A stretch of DNA of 6,915 nt, from NCBI GenBank assembly GCA_027623615.1, contig JAQBVH010000171.1:1-6915 (forward strand). Direction: 5' to 3'. Within the stretch, counting starts at the first letter, position 1, and each line of letters opens with the position of its first letter. The notes beneath the pieces were generated by a model that saw nothing but the letters and a program-made list of their open reading frames with translations, was not told the origin of the DNA and did no database searches. The stretch is from Planctomycetota bacterium. Its GTDB lineage: Bacteria; Planctomycetota; UBA1135; GCA-002686595. Made by a program: the position numbers and the translations under genes. Below are positions 1 to 4,866 of this stretch, piece by piece.

Positions 1-291
1 GCCGCAGCTCTTGCACTGGATCGAGGGCCGCTTCTGGAGCGAGACCTTGCCCGACAGGACCGCACCCTGTTTTCCCAGGCCCTTCTGGGCCATCTGCAGG
101 AGCTTCCAGATCTGTGGCGCCATCGGTGGCGCGTCCTTGGTCCCACCTGCCGGGAGGCCGAGGGCCTGGGCGCAGACCTCGCAGAGAGGCTGCTCCTCGA
201 CCTGATTCTCGGGATGATCAGGCCCGTGGAATTCGGTCACCTCGGTCACCCGGAGGGTGGCGGGGTTCTTGTTGCAACGCGGGCAAAGCAT
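1..291 (-). CDS. mcsA: McsA-like zinc-ribbon protein (partial, C-terminus outside window)
   Basis: The first 97 codons are present and the frame is still open at base 1. Seen: the protein opens with CPRC (residues 3-6), has a second CxxC at 37-40 (CEVC) and begins a third at 93-96 (CKSC). A linker with a helical stretch (about 59-75) separates the second and third pairs. The N-terminal pattern of CxxC followed by NPAT and a second CxxC about 30 residues later is typical of McsA. In Firmicutes McsA binds zinc and activates the protein-arginine kinase McsB, which marks proteins for ClpC-ClpP. The C-terminal UvrB/UvrC-type motif expected in this family lies beyond the edge, so it cannot be confirmed. 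The ATG at 291 is supported by a GAGGAGG ribosome-binding site. The gene lies 41 bp after a Clp N-domain-like gene on the same strand, which fits the McsA/Clp connection. Alternative: a generic UvrB/C-motif zinc-ribbon protein with no kinase partner. Confidence 0.75.
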   Translation of the reverse strand, partial: MLCPRCNKNPATLRVTEVTEFHGPDHPENQVEEQPLCEVCAQALGLPAGGTKDAPPMAPQIWKLLQMAQKGLGKQGAVLSGKVSLQKRPSIQCKSCG

Positions 292-302
292 GGGGACTGG
301 AG

Positions 303-309
303 CCTCCTC
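303..309 (-). promoter_or_regulatory. Shine-Dalgarno site of the McsA-like gene
   Basis: The minus strand reads GAGGAGG, 11 nt before the ATG at 291. It is the strongest ribosome-binding site in the window. It lies in the 41-bp gap after the preceding gene, so this gene can be translated independently of its upstream neighbour. Confidence 0.7.
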
Positions 310-332
310 TATAGGGCCGGTCCGGGGGCACG

Positions 333-1205
333 TCAATCACTGGGGTCGTGGAAGGCGCCCTCGGCCCGGTCCAGCAGGGAGGCCGTGATCTTGTGGCGGT
401 CGAACAGGGCCTGGAGCTCCGCGCTGCCGGAGCGCTGGGCTTCGCGCCAAAGGTCCAGACTGGAGGCCCCCTCGGGAAGGGCGGCCAGCAGCTCGGCGAG
501 GGCGCTGTCGGGGGCGAGCCTGCGCGGGTGCGGGGCCGTGCGATCGAGGGTCTTGCCGCTCAGCACGTTGCGCACGCCCATGGGCGCGAGCCCCGCACGT
601 TCTGCGAGCGAGGCGTCGGCGCCGAGCAGCGCGAGGACCAGTTGCGCGGGGGAGATCGACGGCTCCTTCTTGGCGAAGGCCGCGCGGTTCGCGTGGGACA
701 ACGCGCTCTTGGCGTCCTCGCTGAAGCCACGGAAGATCGAGCCCTCTGGATCGAGGCCACCCGTGCCCGGCGTCGGCGCGATCGGCGTCGCGCCGAGGAG
801 GCCTCGCAGCTCGTCGGGCAGCGCGGCGATCACCGCCGTCAACACGACGCCGGCCTCGACCTCCGACGCACTCGCTGCGATCGCGTTCTGGCGCGCGGCG
901 CGCAGCGCATCGACCGCAGCGGCCGAGAAGGGCAGCGCGGCCTTCGACCCGACGACCATCACTCCGGGGCAGAGGGCGGCCAGCTCGAAGGACAGGGTCT
1001 CCGGGTCGGCGAAGGCGTGCGTGACCAGCTCGTAGGCGGCGCAGTCCTCGTCCCGCATGCAGGCGTCGAGCAGGTGCTCGGGCGTGACCTCGTCGGAGTG
1101 CAGGGCGAGGGCACGCTCACCCGCGGCGCTGCACAGCTTCACGAGGTGGGGGTGAACGCGGGTCAAGGCCGACGCGATCGCAGGGTGGTCGAGGTCGAGG
1201 CTCAC
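333..1205 (-). CDS. Stand-alone Clp N-domain-like protein without ATPase domain
   Basis: A 290-residue protein with GTG start and TGA stop. Seen: helical repeats resembling the Clp N-terminal (ClpA/B/C N) repeat. Repeat 1 covers about 20-65 (ERALALHSDEVTPEHLL), a degenerate repeat about 92-137 (FSAAAVDALRAARQNAI, then LTAVIAALPDELRGLL), and a third about 160-215 (FSEDAKSALSHANRAAF, then SPAQLVLALLG). No Walker A or B motif and no AAA+ module follow. The last 75 residues are helical and unassigned. Clp N-domains bind adaptors and substrates for the unfoldase; McsB is one such ClpC partner. A free N-domain protein could act as an adaptor, decoy or regulator of ClpC (inference). Its GTG overlaps the murD stop by 4 nt (GTGA) with no clear ribosome-binding site of its own, so translation is probably coupled to murD. 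The McsA-like gene follows 41 bp later. No signal peptide or membrane segment, so probably cytoplasmic. Confidence 0.75.
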   Translation of the reverse strand: MSLDLDHPAIASALTRVHPHLVKLCSAAGERALALHSDEVTPEHLLDACMRDEDCAAYELVTHAFADPETLSFELAALCPGVMVVGSKAALPFSAAAVDALRAARQNAIAASASEVEAGVVLTAVIAALPDELRGLLGATPIAPTPGTGGLDPEGSIFRGFSEDAKSALSHANRAAFAKKEPSISPAQLVLALLGADASLAERAGLAPMGVRNVLSGKTLDRTAPHPRRLAPDSALAELLAALPEGASSLDLWREAQRSGSAELQALFDRHKITASLLDRAEGAFHDPSD

Positions 1206-2530
1206 AGGTCGAGGGCCGCGCGGAAGGCGAGGGCCCTTGCGCGGAAGTTGGGGTAGGCGTCGAAGCTGGCGCAGGCCGGGGAGAACAGCAGTGTGCCGCC
1301 CTCGGGGGTGAGGTCGAGGCCGCGGGCGGCGGCATCCTCGACCGAAGCGGCAACTTCGACCACCTCACCGAACGCGGCGACCAGTGCGGGTGCAGCCTTG
1401 CCGAAGGCGACGATGCGCGTCCCGCGGTCGCGTACGGCGGCGACCAGCCCGTCGAAGGGCAGACCCTCCTTCGACTGTCCGCCCATCAGCAGGGTGCAGG
1501 GACCGTCGATCGTCTCCAGGGCGGAGAGGGTGGAGTCCGGAGTGGTCGAGACGCCATTGTCGACCACGCGCACGCCACGCACCTCGCCGAGGGACTCCAC
1601 CCGATGGGGGAGGCCCGACAGGTGCGGGATCGCGTCGGCCAGACGAGCGGGGTCCGCGCCCAGGCGCAGGGCGACCGCCAGCGCGACCAGGGTGTTGTCC
1701 CGTTGGAACCTCCCAGGCAGGGGCAGCCCACGCCAGAGGCCGAGCGGCTGGTTCTCGCAGACGAAGTGCTCTCCGTCGAGGCGAGTCGCGGCCCCCTCGC
1801 CGAAGCGCTCGGCCGCGAGAGGCTCGAAGGCTGGGTGATCCAGACGTGTCGGCAGCCAGAGGTGGGGACAGAGCTCCGCGATCCGAGCCTTGGCCGCCGC
1901 GTACCTATCGAAGTCGCCGTGGCGTTCGAGATGATCGACAGCGAGGGCGGTGACGACTGCGGCCTCCGCGCGCGGCAGGGGCGCGCAGGGCGTGGTGAGC
2001 GCTTCGAGTTGATAGGACGACAGCTCGACGACGCAGACCTCGTCCGCGCCCACGGCGCTGCCGAGCAAGGGCGCGCCGATGTTGCCGCCGGCGCGGGCCG
2101 CCATGCCGGCGTGCTCGAGGAGCTGCGCGAGCAGGTGCGTGGTCGAGCTCTTGCCGTGGGTCCCCGTGACGAGCACGAGCCGCGCGGGCGTCGTGCGCAG
2201 GAAGAGCTCGCCCTCCGAGGTCACGACCGCGCCGTCCGCGCGCGCCCGGGTCAACCAGGCGTTGTCCGGGCGCACGGCCGGGTTGGCGACGACGAGGGTC
2301 GCGCCCGTGAAGTCCGCGACCTCGTGGCGCCCGAGGACGTAGCGCAGGGAGAGCCCCTCGAGCTCGGCGATCGCGGGGGCCAGCGTGCCTTCGTCGCGCA
2401 GGTCGGTGACCGTCACGCGCGCGCCCTGCGCGCACAGCCAGCGCGCCGTGGCGACGCCGCCGCCGAACAGGCCCAGGCCCATCACGGTCACAGGCCGACC
2501 CGCCAGCGCAGGGGGGAAGCTCGCCGTCAC
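1202..2530 (-). CDS. murD: MurD: UDP-N-acetylmuramoyl-L-alanine--glutamate ligase
   Basis: 442 residues, close to E. coli MurD (438). Cytoplasmic ATP-dependent ligase that adds glutamate to UDP-MurNAc-L-Ala in peptidoglycan precursor synthesis. Seen in order: N-terminal nucleotide-fold glycine motif GLGLFGGG (18-25); P-loop GTHGKSS (123-129, Lys127); GGNIG (148-152); ELSSYQLE (169-176); DHLERHG (199-205) with His200 matching E. coli His183; AAKARI (212-217) with Lys214 matching the carbamylated Lys198; LSGLPHR (304-310); MGGQSKE (349-355); SPACASFD (417-424). Several usual contact residues differ: the E. coli NDSKATN motif reads DNGVSTT (324-330), GGD reads GGQ, and GxHN reads GRFQ. The GTG at 2530 is chosen because GAGGG sits 6 nt upstream and the length then fits the family. 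Upstream in-frame codons reach 2695 but encode a low-complexity Arg/Pro-rich stretch. Transcription probably starts near 2634 (see the promoter-like element). It heads a likely operon with the Clp N-domain-like and McsA-like genes. Confidence 0.93.
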   Translation of the reverse strand: MTASFPPALAGRPVTVMGLGLFGGGVATARWLCAQGARVTVTDLRDEGTLAPAIAELEGLSLRYVLGRHEVADFTGATLVVANPAVRPDNAWLTRARADGAVVTSEGELFLRTTPARLVLVTGTHGKSSTTHLLAQLLEHAGMAARAGGNIGAPLLGSAVGADEVCVVELSSYQLEALTTPCAPLPRAEAAVVTALAVDHLERHGDFDRYAAAKARIAELCPHLWLPTRLDHPAFEPLAAERFGEGAATRLDGEHFVCENQPLGLWRGLPLPGRFQRDNTLVALAVALRLGADPARLADAIPHLSGLPHRVESLGEVRGVRVVDNGVSTTPDSTLSALETIDGPCTLLMGGQSKEGLPFDGLVAAVRDRGTRIVAFGKAAPALVAAFGEVVEVAASVEDAAARGLDLTPEGGTLLFSPACASFDAYPNFRARALAFRAALDL

Positions 2531-2536
2531 GCCGGA

Positions 2537-2541
2537 CCCTC
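2537..2541 (-). promoter_or_regulatory. Ribosome-binding site that fixes the murD start
   Basis: The minus strand reads GAGGG, 6 nt before the GTG at 2530. It selects this start over the in-frame alternatives further upstream (to 2695), which have no comparable site and would add about 55 residues not seen in MurD. Confidence 0.6.
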
Positions 2542-2614
2542 GGCAGGGCTCGGGGCGCTCGGGGCGGCGAGGTTGGGTTGGTGGGTGCGGCGCATGATGG
2601 GAGGACCCTCGGAT

Positions 2615-2672
2615 GCGCGGGCGGTTGGCCCCGCGCGTCGATCCTCGTGCCTGGCTCAGCGGCTTGCAAGCC
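2615..2672 (-). promoter_or_regulatory. Promoter-like element A upstream of murD (copy 1 of 2)
   Basis: On the minus strand, TTGCAA (2669-2664) is followed after exactly 17 nt by GAGGAT (2646-2641), placing a transcription start near 2634 and a murD leader of about 100 nt. The -35-like hexamer is centred in a perfect 12-nt palindrome, GGCTTGCAAGCC (2661-2672). Just after the -10-like hexamer lies a hairpin with a 7-bp all-GC stem (2615-2621 with 2630-2636). The same layout and much of the same sequence recur at 3233-3285, upstream of the PEGA lipoprotein gene. TTGCAA fits a housekeeping -35 box well; GAGGAT is a weak -10 box. An alternative-sigma promoter or a plain intergenic repeat is possible. 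Confidence 0.45.
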
Positions 2673-2675
2673 CGG

Positions 2676-2724
2676 GGAACAAGCTCGGCGAACAAGCCGG
2701 CGAAGAGGCCGGCGAAGAGGCCCC
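2676..2724. repeat. 12-bp imperfect tandem repeat, four units
   Basis: On the plus strand, units related to CGAASARGCCGG lie head to tail: 2676-2688 (13 nt, one inserted base), 2689-2700, 2701-2712 and 2713-2724. The array lies between the PEGA lipoprotein stop and the -35-like hexamer of element A, just upstream of the murD promoter candidate. It could be a slippage-generated spacer or a binding array; nothing in the sequence decides between them. Confidence 0.6.
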
Positions 2725-2761
2725 TACGCAGCTAGGCCCGAGTGCGTGTGGTGGGGAGCGG

Positions 2762-3217
2762 CTACTGCCCGTCGCTCGCCTGGGGTTTGGCCTCGAGCGA
2801 CCCACGCTCCGCCGCCCACAGGGCGCGCGCGCGGGTGAGGTAGCCCTCGATGGCCGGCGCGTCGCTGGACTCCTCGAGGGTGTCACGGACCAGCGGCACC
2901 TCGAAGGCGAACTCGTGGTCGATCCCCAGGGGCAGGATGACCTCGGTCAGGACATCCATCGGGAAGCGCGCGTACCAGGGCATCTCGAGGTCGACCACCT
3001 GGGACCAGGTGCGATGGCCGGGATGATAGATCGAGACGCGGCGCCTGCCTCCGTGGGTGAACTCGTGACGCAGCGGCGTCGTGCCGATGACCTCCTCGTC
3101 GAGGCGGACGAGCGCGCCCTCGGGCACGCTGTCGACGATCAGCGTGCGCTTGGTCCTGCAGCCAACCAACAGGGTGGCGATCAGGACGGAGGAGAGGATG
3201 GCGTGCGTCGGCTTCAG
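2762..3217 (-). CDS. PEGA-domain lipoprotein, apparent CTG start
   Basis: 151 residues from the proposed CTG start. Seen: a short basic n-region (MKPTH), a hydrophobic core (7-18) and a lipobox LVGC with Cys20, so a lipid-anchored exported protein. Arg at +2 gives no inner-membrane retention signal by the E. coli rule. A single PEGA domain spans about 23-70, with VPEGALVRLDEEVIGTTPL (31-49) and a GGRRRVSIYHPGH strand region. A hydrophobic segment (88-98, VLTEVILPLGI) and a hydrophilic tail follow. PEGA domains are surface-associated beta folds common on envelope proteins; the ligand here is unknown. CTG is chosen because GGAG lies 5 nt upstream, the signal peptide begins exactly there, and a promoter-like element ends about 30 nt upstream. 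No in-frame ATG, GTG or TTG was found between it and an ATG at 3373, which would bury the signal peptide behind some 50 residues. The gene seems to be its own transcription unit. Confidence 0.8.
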   Translation of the reverse strand: MKPTHAILSSVLIATLLVGCRTKRTLIVDSVPEGALVRLDEEVIGTTPLRHEFTHGGRRRVSIYHPGHRTWSQVVDLEMPWYARFPMDVLTEVILPLGIDHEFAFEVPLVRDTLEESSDAPAIEGYLTRARALWAAERGSLEAKPQASDGQ

Positions 3218-3222
3218 AGTGT

Positions 3223-3226
3223 CTCC
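3223..3226 (-). promoter_or_regulatory. Ribosome-binding site supporting the CTG start
   Basis: The minus strand reads GGAG within CTGGAGAC, 5 nt before the CTG at 3217. Together with the lipoprotein signal peptide that begins at this codon, it is the reason for preferring a rare CTG start. Confidence 0.5.
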
Positions 3227-3232
3227 AGCGAG

Positions 3233-3285
3233 GCGGGCGTGGCCCGCGCGCGAATCGTCATGCCTGGTGGGAGGTCTTGCAAGCC
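3233..3285 (-). promoter_or_regulatory. Promoter-like element B upstream of the PEGA lipoprotein (copy 2 of 2)
   Basis: On the minus strand, TTGCAA (3282-3277), a 17-nt spacer and GACGAT (3259-3254) predict a start near 3247 and a leader of about 30 nt. The leader opens with a GCGGGC/GCCCGC hairpin (stems 3242-3247 and 3233-3238, 3-nt loop) and then reaches the GGAG and CTG of the lipoprotein. It shares GGCTTGCAAG, CCAGGCA and GAnGAT, at the same relative positions, with element A before murD. Confidence 0.45.
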
Positions 3286-3331
3286 TGGTCGGCCGGAGCC
3301 GGTCCAGGAATCCGACGGGAACCCGCGCGAG

Positions 3332-3360
3332 GGCGTAGGCGGCCCCACCGGGGTCGCCTA
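3332..3360 (-). repeat. 29-bp palindromic element, copy 1
   Basis: Read on the minus strand it starts TAGGCGACCCC, has a GGT loop, and closes with GGGGCCGCCTA followed by CGCC. Stem: TAGGCG with CGCCTA, one A/C mismatch, then CCCC with GGGG. It matches the copy at 6823-6851 at 28 of 29 positions; the single difference is in the loop (GGT versus GAT). It lies about 185 nt after the HDOD stop and just upstream of promoter-like element B. Probable role: transcription terminator or insulator. There is no T-run. Confidence 0.75.
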
Positions 3361-3498
3361 CCGCTACAGGCATCAGCGACGCCTCGTGGCTGCCCTGCCT
3401 ATTCCACGGTGCGTTGGGCGTCCTGCTTCCGCGGGAGCGCGAGGGTGAGGTCACCGCCTGGGAGCCCCGCCGCGAGGAAGACGAGGGGACCGGACGGA

Positions 3499-3516
3499 TC
3501 GCAGCGCACGCTGCGA
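3499..3516 (-). terminator. Perfect inverted repeat 28 nt after the HDOD gene
   Basis: TCGCAGCG and CGCTGCGA form an 8-bp stem around a 2-nt centre, so the folded RNA would have about 7 bp and a 4-nt loop. On the minus strand it is followed by a C/T-rich tract rather than a clean T-run, so intrinsic termination would be weak; it may instead protect the 3' end. Confidence 0.35.
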
Positions 3517-3544
3517 CGCCGCCGGGACGATCTGAGCTCGCCTC

Positions 3545-4387
3545 TCAGCTCGCCTTGCGGTGCTCGACCCGGCCCCGGACGAACGCGATCACCTCTGCGG
3601 CCAGGTCTTCCTCCAACCCGAGGCTCGCGACCGCGGGCCCCTCGAGGATCGCCAGCAACTCCTCGTCGCTCGCGCCCGGCGCCGCGTCCATCAGGGCGTT
3701 GGCCAGGAAGACGATGGCGACCGCAGGGTCGTTGGTGACATCGGTCAGCGGACCGTGGTGGAAGCTCACGGCGCGGCACACGGCCTCGGGCAGCCCCCAG
3801 CGGCTGACCACGTACGTTCCGACCTCGGCGTGGTCCACCTCGAAGGCTACGCGCTCGAGCTCGACGAGGTCCGAGCCTTCCTCGCGGGCGCGGCGGAGGA
3901 CCTGCACGTACTCGTCGCCATAGGCGTCGACCAGGACCACCTTGCCGAGGTCGTGGAGCAGACCGAAGGTCGCGCAGTCCGAGGCGTCGAGCGCGCACCC
4001 GTAGGTGACCCGCCTGGCGAGAAACGCGCTCAGCTCCGACACCGCCTGCGAGTGCTCCCAGATGCGGCGCACGTCCTCGACCTCGTCCAGGTGCTCGTAC
4101 GCCTGGAGCGCGCCCAGTTGAGTGACGATGTTGTTGATGACGCGGCTCCCGAGCACCGTGCACGCGTGCTCGGCGCTGAGGCAGCGACCGGACAGCCCGT
4201 AGAACGCGCTGTTGGCCATCTTGAGCACCTTCGCGAGGAGCGGCGCGTCCCCCGCGATCTCCTCCCCGATCTCGCGTGACCCGACGTCCGGTTCGCTGAT
4301 CAGTCGCTGCAGGCGGACGACGACTTCAGGCAGGGTGGGTATGGAGAAGCCGCTGGGCAAGAGCTCGCGGATCTTGGATGAGGTCAT
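3545..4387 (-). CDS. HDOD-domain signalling protein with HD-type residues kept
   Basis: 280 residues. Seen: the HDOD signature starts near the N-terminus (IPTLPEVVVRLQRLI, 16-30), continues with DAPLLAKVLKMANSAFYG (47-64) and VLGSRVINNIV (78-88), and leads into an HD-like core. HDOD proteins are usually catalytically silent relatives of HD-GYP phosphodiesterases that act in signalling, motility or stress regulation. This one keeps His112, His145-Asp146 (LLHDLGK), His186 (DHAEVG) and His210-His211, so metal binding is conceivable. The final Asp of a full HD site is less clear (Asn230 or Asp234). No GYP motif, signal peptide, membrane segment or fused receiver or GGDEF domain is visible, so it is a single-domain cytoplasmic protein. 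The ATG at 4387 begins right before the conserved fold, with GAGAG 8 nt upstream. No convincing promoter was seen between the tRNA gene and this gene, so partial co-transcription with the tRNA is possible. Its target is unknown. Confidence 0.9.
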   Translation of the reverse strand: MTSSKIRELLPSGFSIPTLPEVVVRLQRLISEPDVGSREIGEEIAGDAPLLAKVLKMANSAFYGLSGRCLSAEHACTVLGSRVINNIVTQLGALQAYEHLDEVEDVRRIWEHSQAVSELSAFLARRVTYGCALDASDCATFGLLHDLGKVVLVDAYGDEYVQVLRRAREEGSDLVELERVAFEVDHAEVGTYVVSRWGLPEAVCRAVSFHHGPLTDVTNDPAVAIVFLANALMDAAPGASDEELLAILEGPAVASLGLEEDLAAEVIAFVRGRVEHRKAS

Positions 4388-4479
4388 GGGTACCGCTCTC
4401 GCAGTGGCCTCCCCTGGATCGGAGGTGCCGATTGGGTGGCATCGACCGCAGGACGTCCGATCCTTGAGGCTCCCGGCCC

Positions 4480-4509
4480 AGGCGGGCCCCAGGCGGGCCC
4501 CGGCGGGCC
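4480..4509. repeat. 11-bp GC-rich tandem repeat, 2.7 copies
   Basis: AGGCGGGCCCC at 4480-4490 is repeated exactly at 4491-4501, then a partial copy GGCGGGCC occupies 4502-4509. It lies in the 215-bp gap between the HDOD start and the tRNA gene. It can fold on itself but shows no link to a start or stop codon; probably slippage-derived. Confidence 0.6.
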
Positions 4510-4560
4510 GTGGGGGCCGAGGACTGCCGCCGCAAGAGGAGCATCGGCCTCGCAGAAGTA

Positions 4561-4600
4561 GGGCCAATGGACCGGCCCAGAGTCCATGCCCCGAGCATGG
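4561..4600 (-). terminator. Two hairpins immediately after the tRNA
   Basis: Two nucleotides past the encoded CCA lies a 6-bp hairpin, CCATGC/GCATGG with a 5-nt loop (4584-4600). About 5 nt later GGGCC and GGCCC pair across an 8-nt loop (4561-4578), and a mildly T-containing stretch follows on the minus strand. Either could end the tRNA transcript or guide 3' processing. There is no strong T-run, so part of the transcription may continue into the HDOD gene. Confidence 0.4.
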
Positions 4601-4602
4601 AA

Positions 4603-4692
4603 TGGCGGAGAGGGCGAGATTCGAACTCGCGGTCCAGTTACCCGGACACCACATTAGCAATGTGGCGCATTCAGCCGCTCTGCCACCTCTCC
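4603..4692 (-). tRNA. tRNA-Ser (anticodon GCU), CCA encoded
   Basis: 90 nt including an encoded CCA. Seen: 7-bp acceptor stem GGAGAGG/CCTCTCC with discriminator G; short D stem GCA/TGC; anticodon stem CCACA/TGTGG around loop TTGCTAA, giving anticodon GCU (4658-4656), which reads AGC and AGU; an 18-nt variable arm with a GTCC/GGAC stem, the class II feature of serine tRNAs; T stem GCGAG/CTCGC with loop TTCGAAT. All stems pair on the minus strand. It has its own promoter candidate and diverges from the YejM-like gene. Confidence 0.97.
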
Positions 4693-4702
4693 GCGCGGTA
4701 CG

Positions 4703-4738
4703 GCGGGGGAAGATACTGCCCGTCGCGGGGGGTGGCAA
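4703..4738 (-). promoter_or_regulatory. Promoter of tRNA-Ser
   Basis: The minus strand has TTGCCA (4738-4733), exactly 17 nt, then TATCTT (4715-4710): 5 of 6 and 4 of 6 matches to the housekeeping consensus. The predicted start, near 4703, lies about 11 nt before the mature tRNA 5' end. This is the best canonical promoter in the window. Confidence 0.65.
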
Positions 4739-4804
4739 GCGGCCATGGGGCCTCCGAGGGCGCTTCGTCGCCCAAAGGGAGGTGCAAAGGGGGGTCAAGA
4801 GCAG

Positions 4805-4841
4805 TTGCAGGCGCCCCCGAGTCCGTGGGAGCATGCGCGGC
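4805..4841 (+). promoter_or_regulatory. Weak promoter candidate for the YejM-like gene
   Basis: TTGCAG (4805-4810) and GAGCAT (4829-4834) are separated by 18 nt, placing a start near 4841. The hexamers resemble those of elements A and B (TTGCAA with GAGGAT or GACGAT), and again a hairpin (4847-4866) lies just after the predicted start. The match is weak and depends on that comparison. Confidence 0.3.
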
Positions 4842-4846
4842 TCGCT

Positions 4847-4866
4847 GGGGGATGGCGAAGTCCCCC
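4847..4866 (+). promoter_or_regulatory. Leader hairpin just before the YejM-like start codon
   Basis: GGGGGA (4847-4852) pairs perfectly with TCCCCC (4861-4866) across an 8-nt loop. It ends 6 nt before the ATG at 4873, where a ribosome-binding site would normally lie, and takes in an alternative in-frame ATG (4852). It could limit translation or simply stabilise the 5' end. Confidence 0.4.

Larger units (their letters stand above)
3218..3544. other. 327-bp intergenic region between the HDOD and PEGA genes
   Basis: No convincing gene. Read on the minus strand from the HDOD stop, it holds a perfect 8-bp-stem inverted repeat (3499-3516), about 140 nt without clear structure, the first copy of the 29-bp palindromic element (3332-3360), and promoter-like element B (3233-3285) that leads into the PEGA lipoprotein. 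The order (terminator candidates, then a promoter) implies that HDOD and PEGA are separate transcription units. A 36-codon open frame (3399-3509) is the only coding candidate and is weak. Confidence 0.6.

Noticed and set aside
2648..2672. Plus-strand CTGGC...TTGCA at 2650-2669 and CTGGT...TTGCA at 3263-3282, resembling sigma-54 promoters
   Set aside because: The GG-to-GC spacing is 11 nt in both, not the required 10, and both point toward regions with no plus-strand gene.
2531..2695. In-frame N-terminal extension of MurD up to 2695
   Set aside because: It encodes a low-complexity Arg/Pro-rich stretch, would cross the promoter-like element, and exceeds the usual MurD length; the GTG at 2530 has a ribosome-binding site.
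3214..3261. 15-codon open frame from ATG 3261 whose TGA overlaps the CTG start of the PEGA gene
   Set aside because: It would be a tempting coupling leader peptide, but its ATG lies upstream of the predicted transcription start and has no ribosome-binding site.
1604..3448. 614-codon open frame on the plus strand opposite murD and the PEGA gene
   Set aside because: Arg/Gly/Glu-rich composition with no domain; it is the antisense shadow of high-GC genes on the other strand.
3399..3509. 36-codon GTG-start open frame after the HDOD gene on the minus strand
   Set aside because: No ribosome-binding site, its start lies inside the inverted repeat, and the product matches nothing I recognise; at this GC content such frames are expected by chance.
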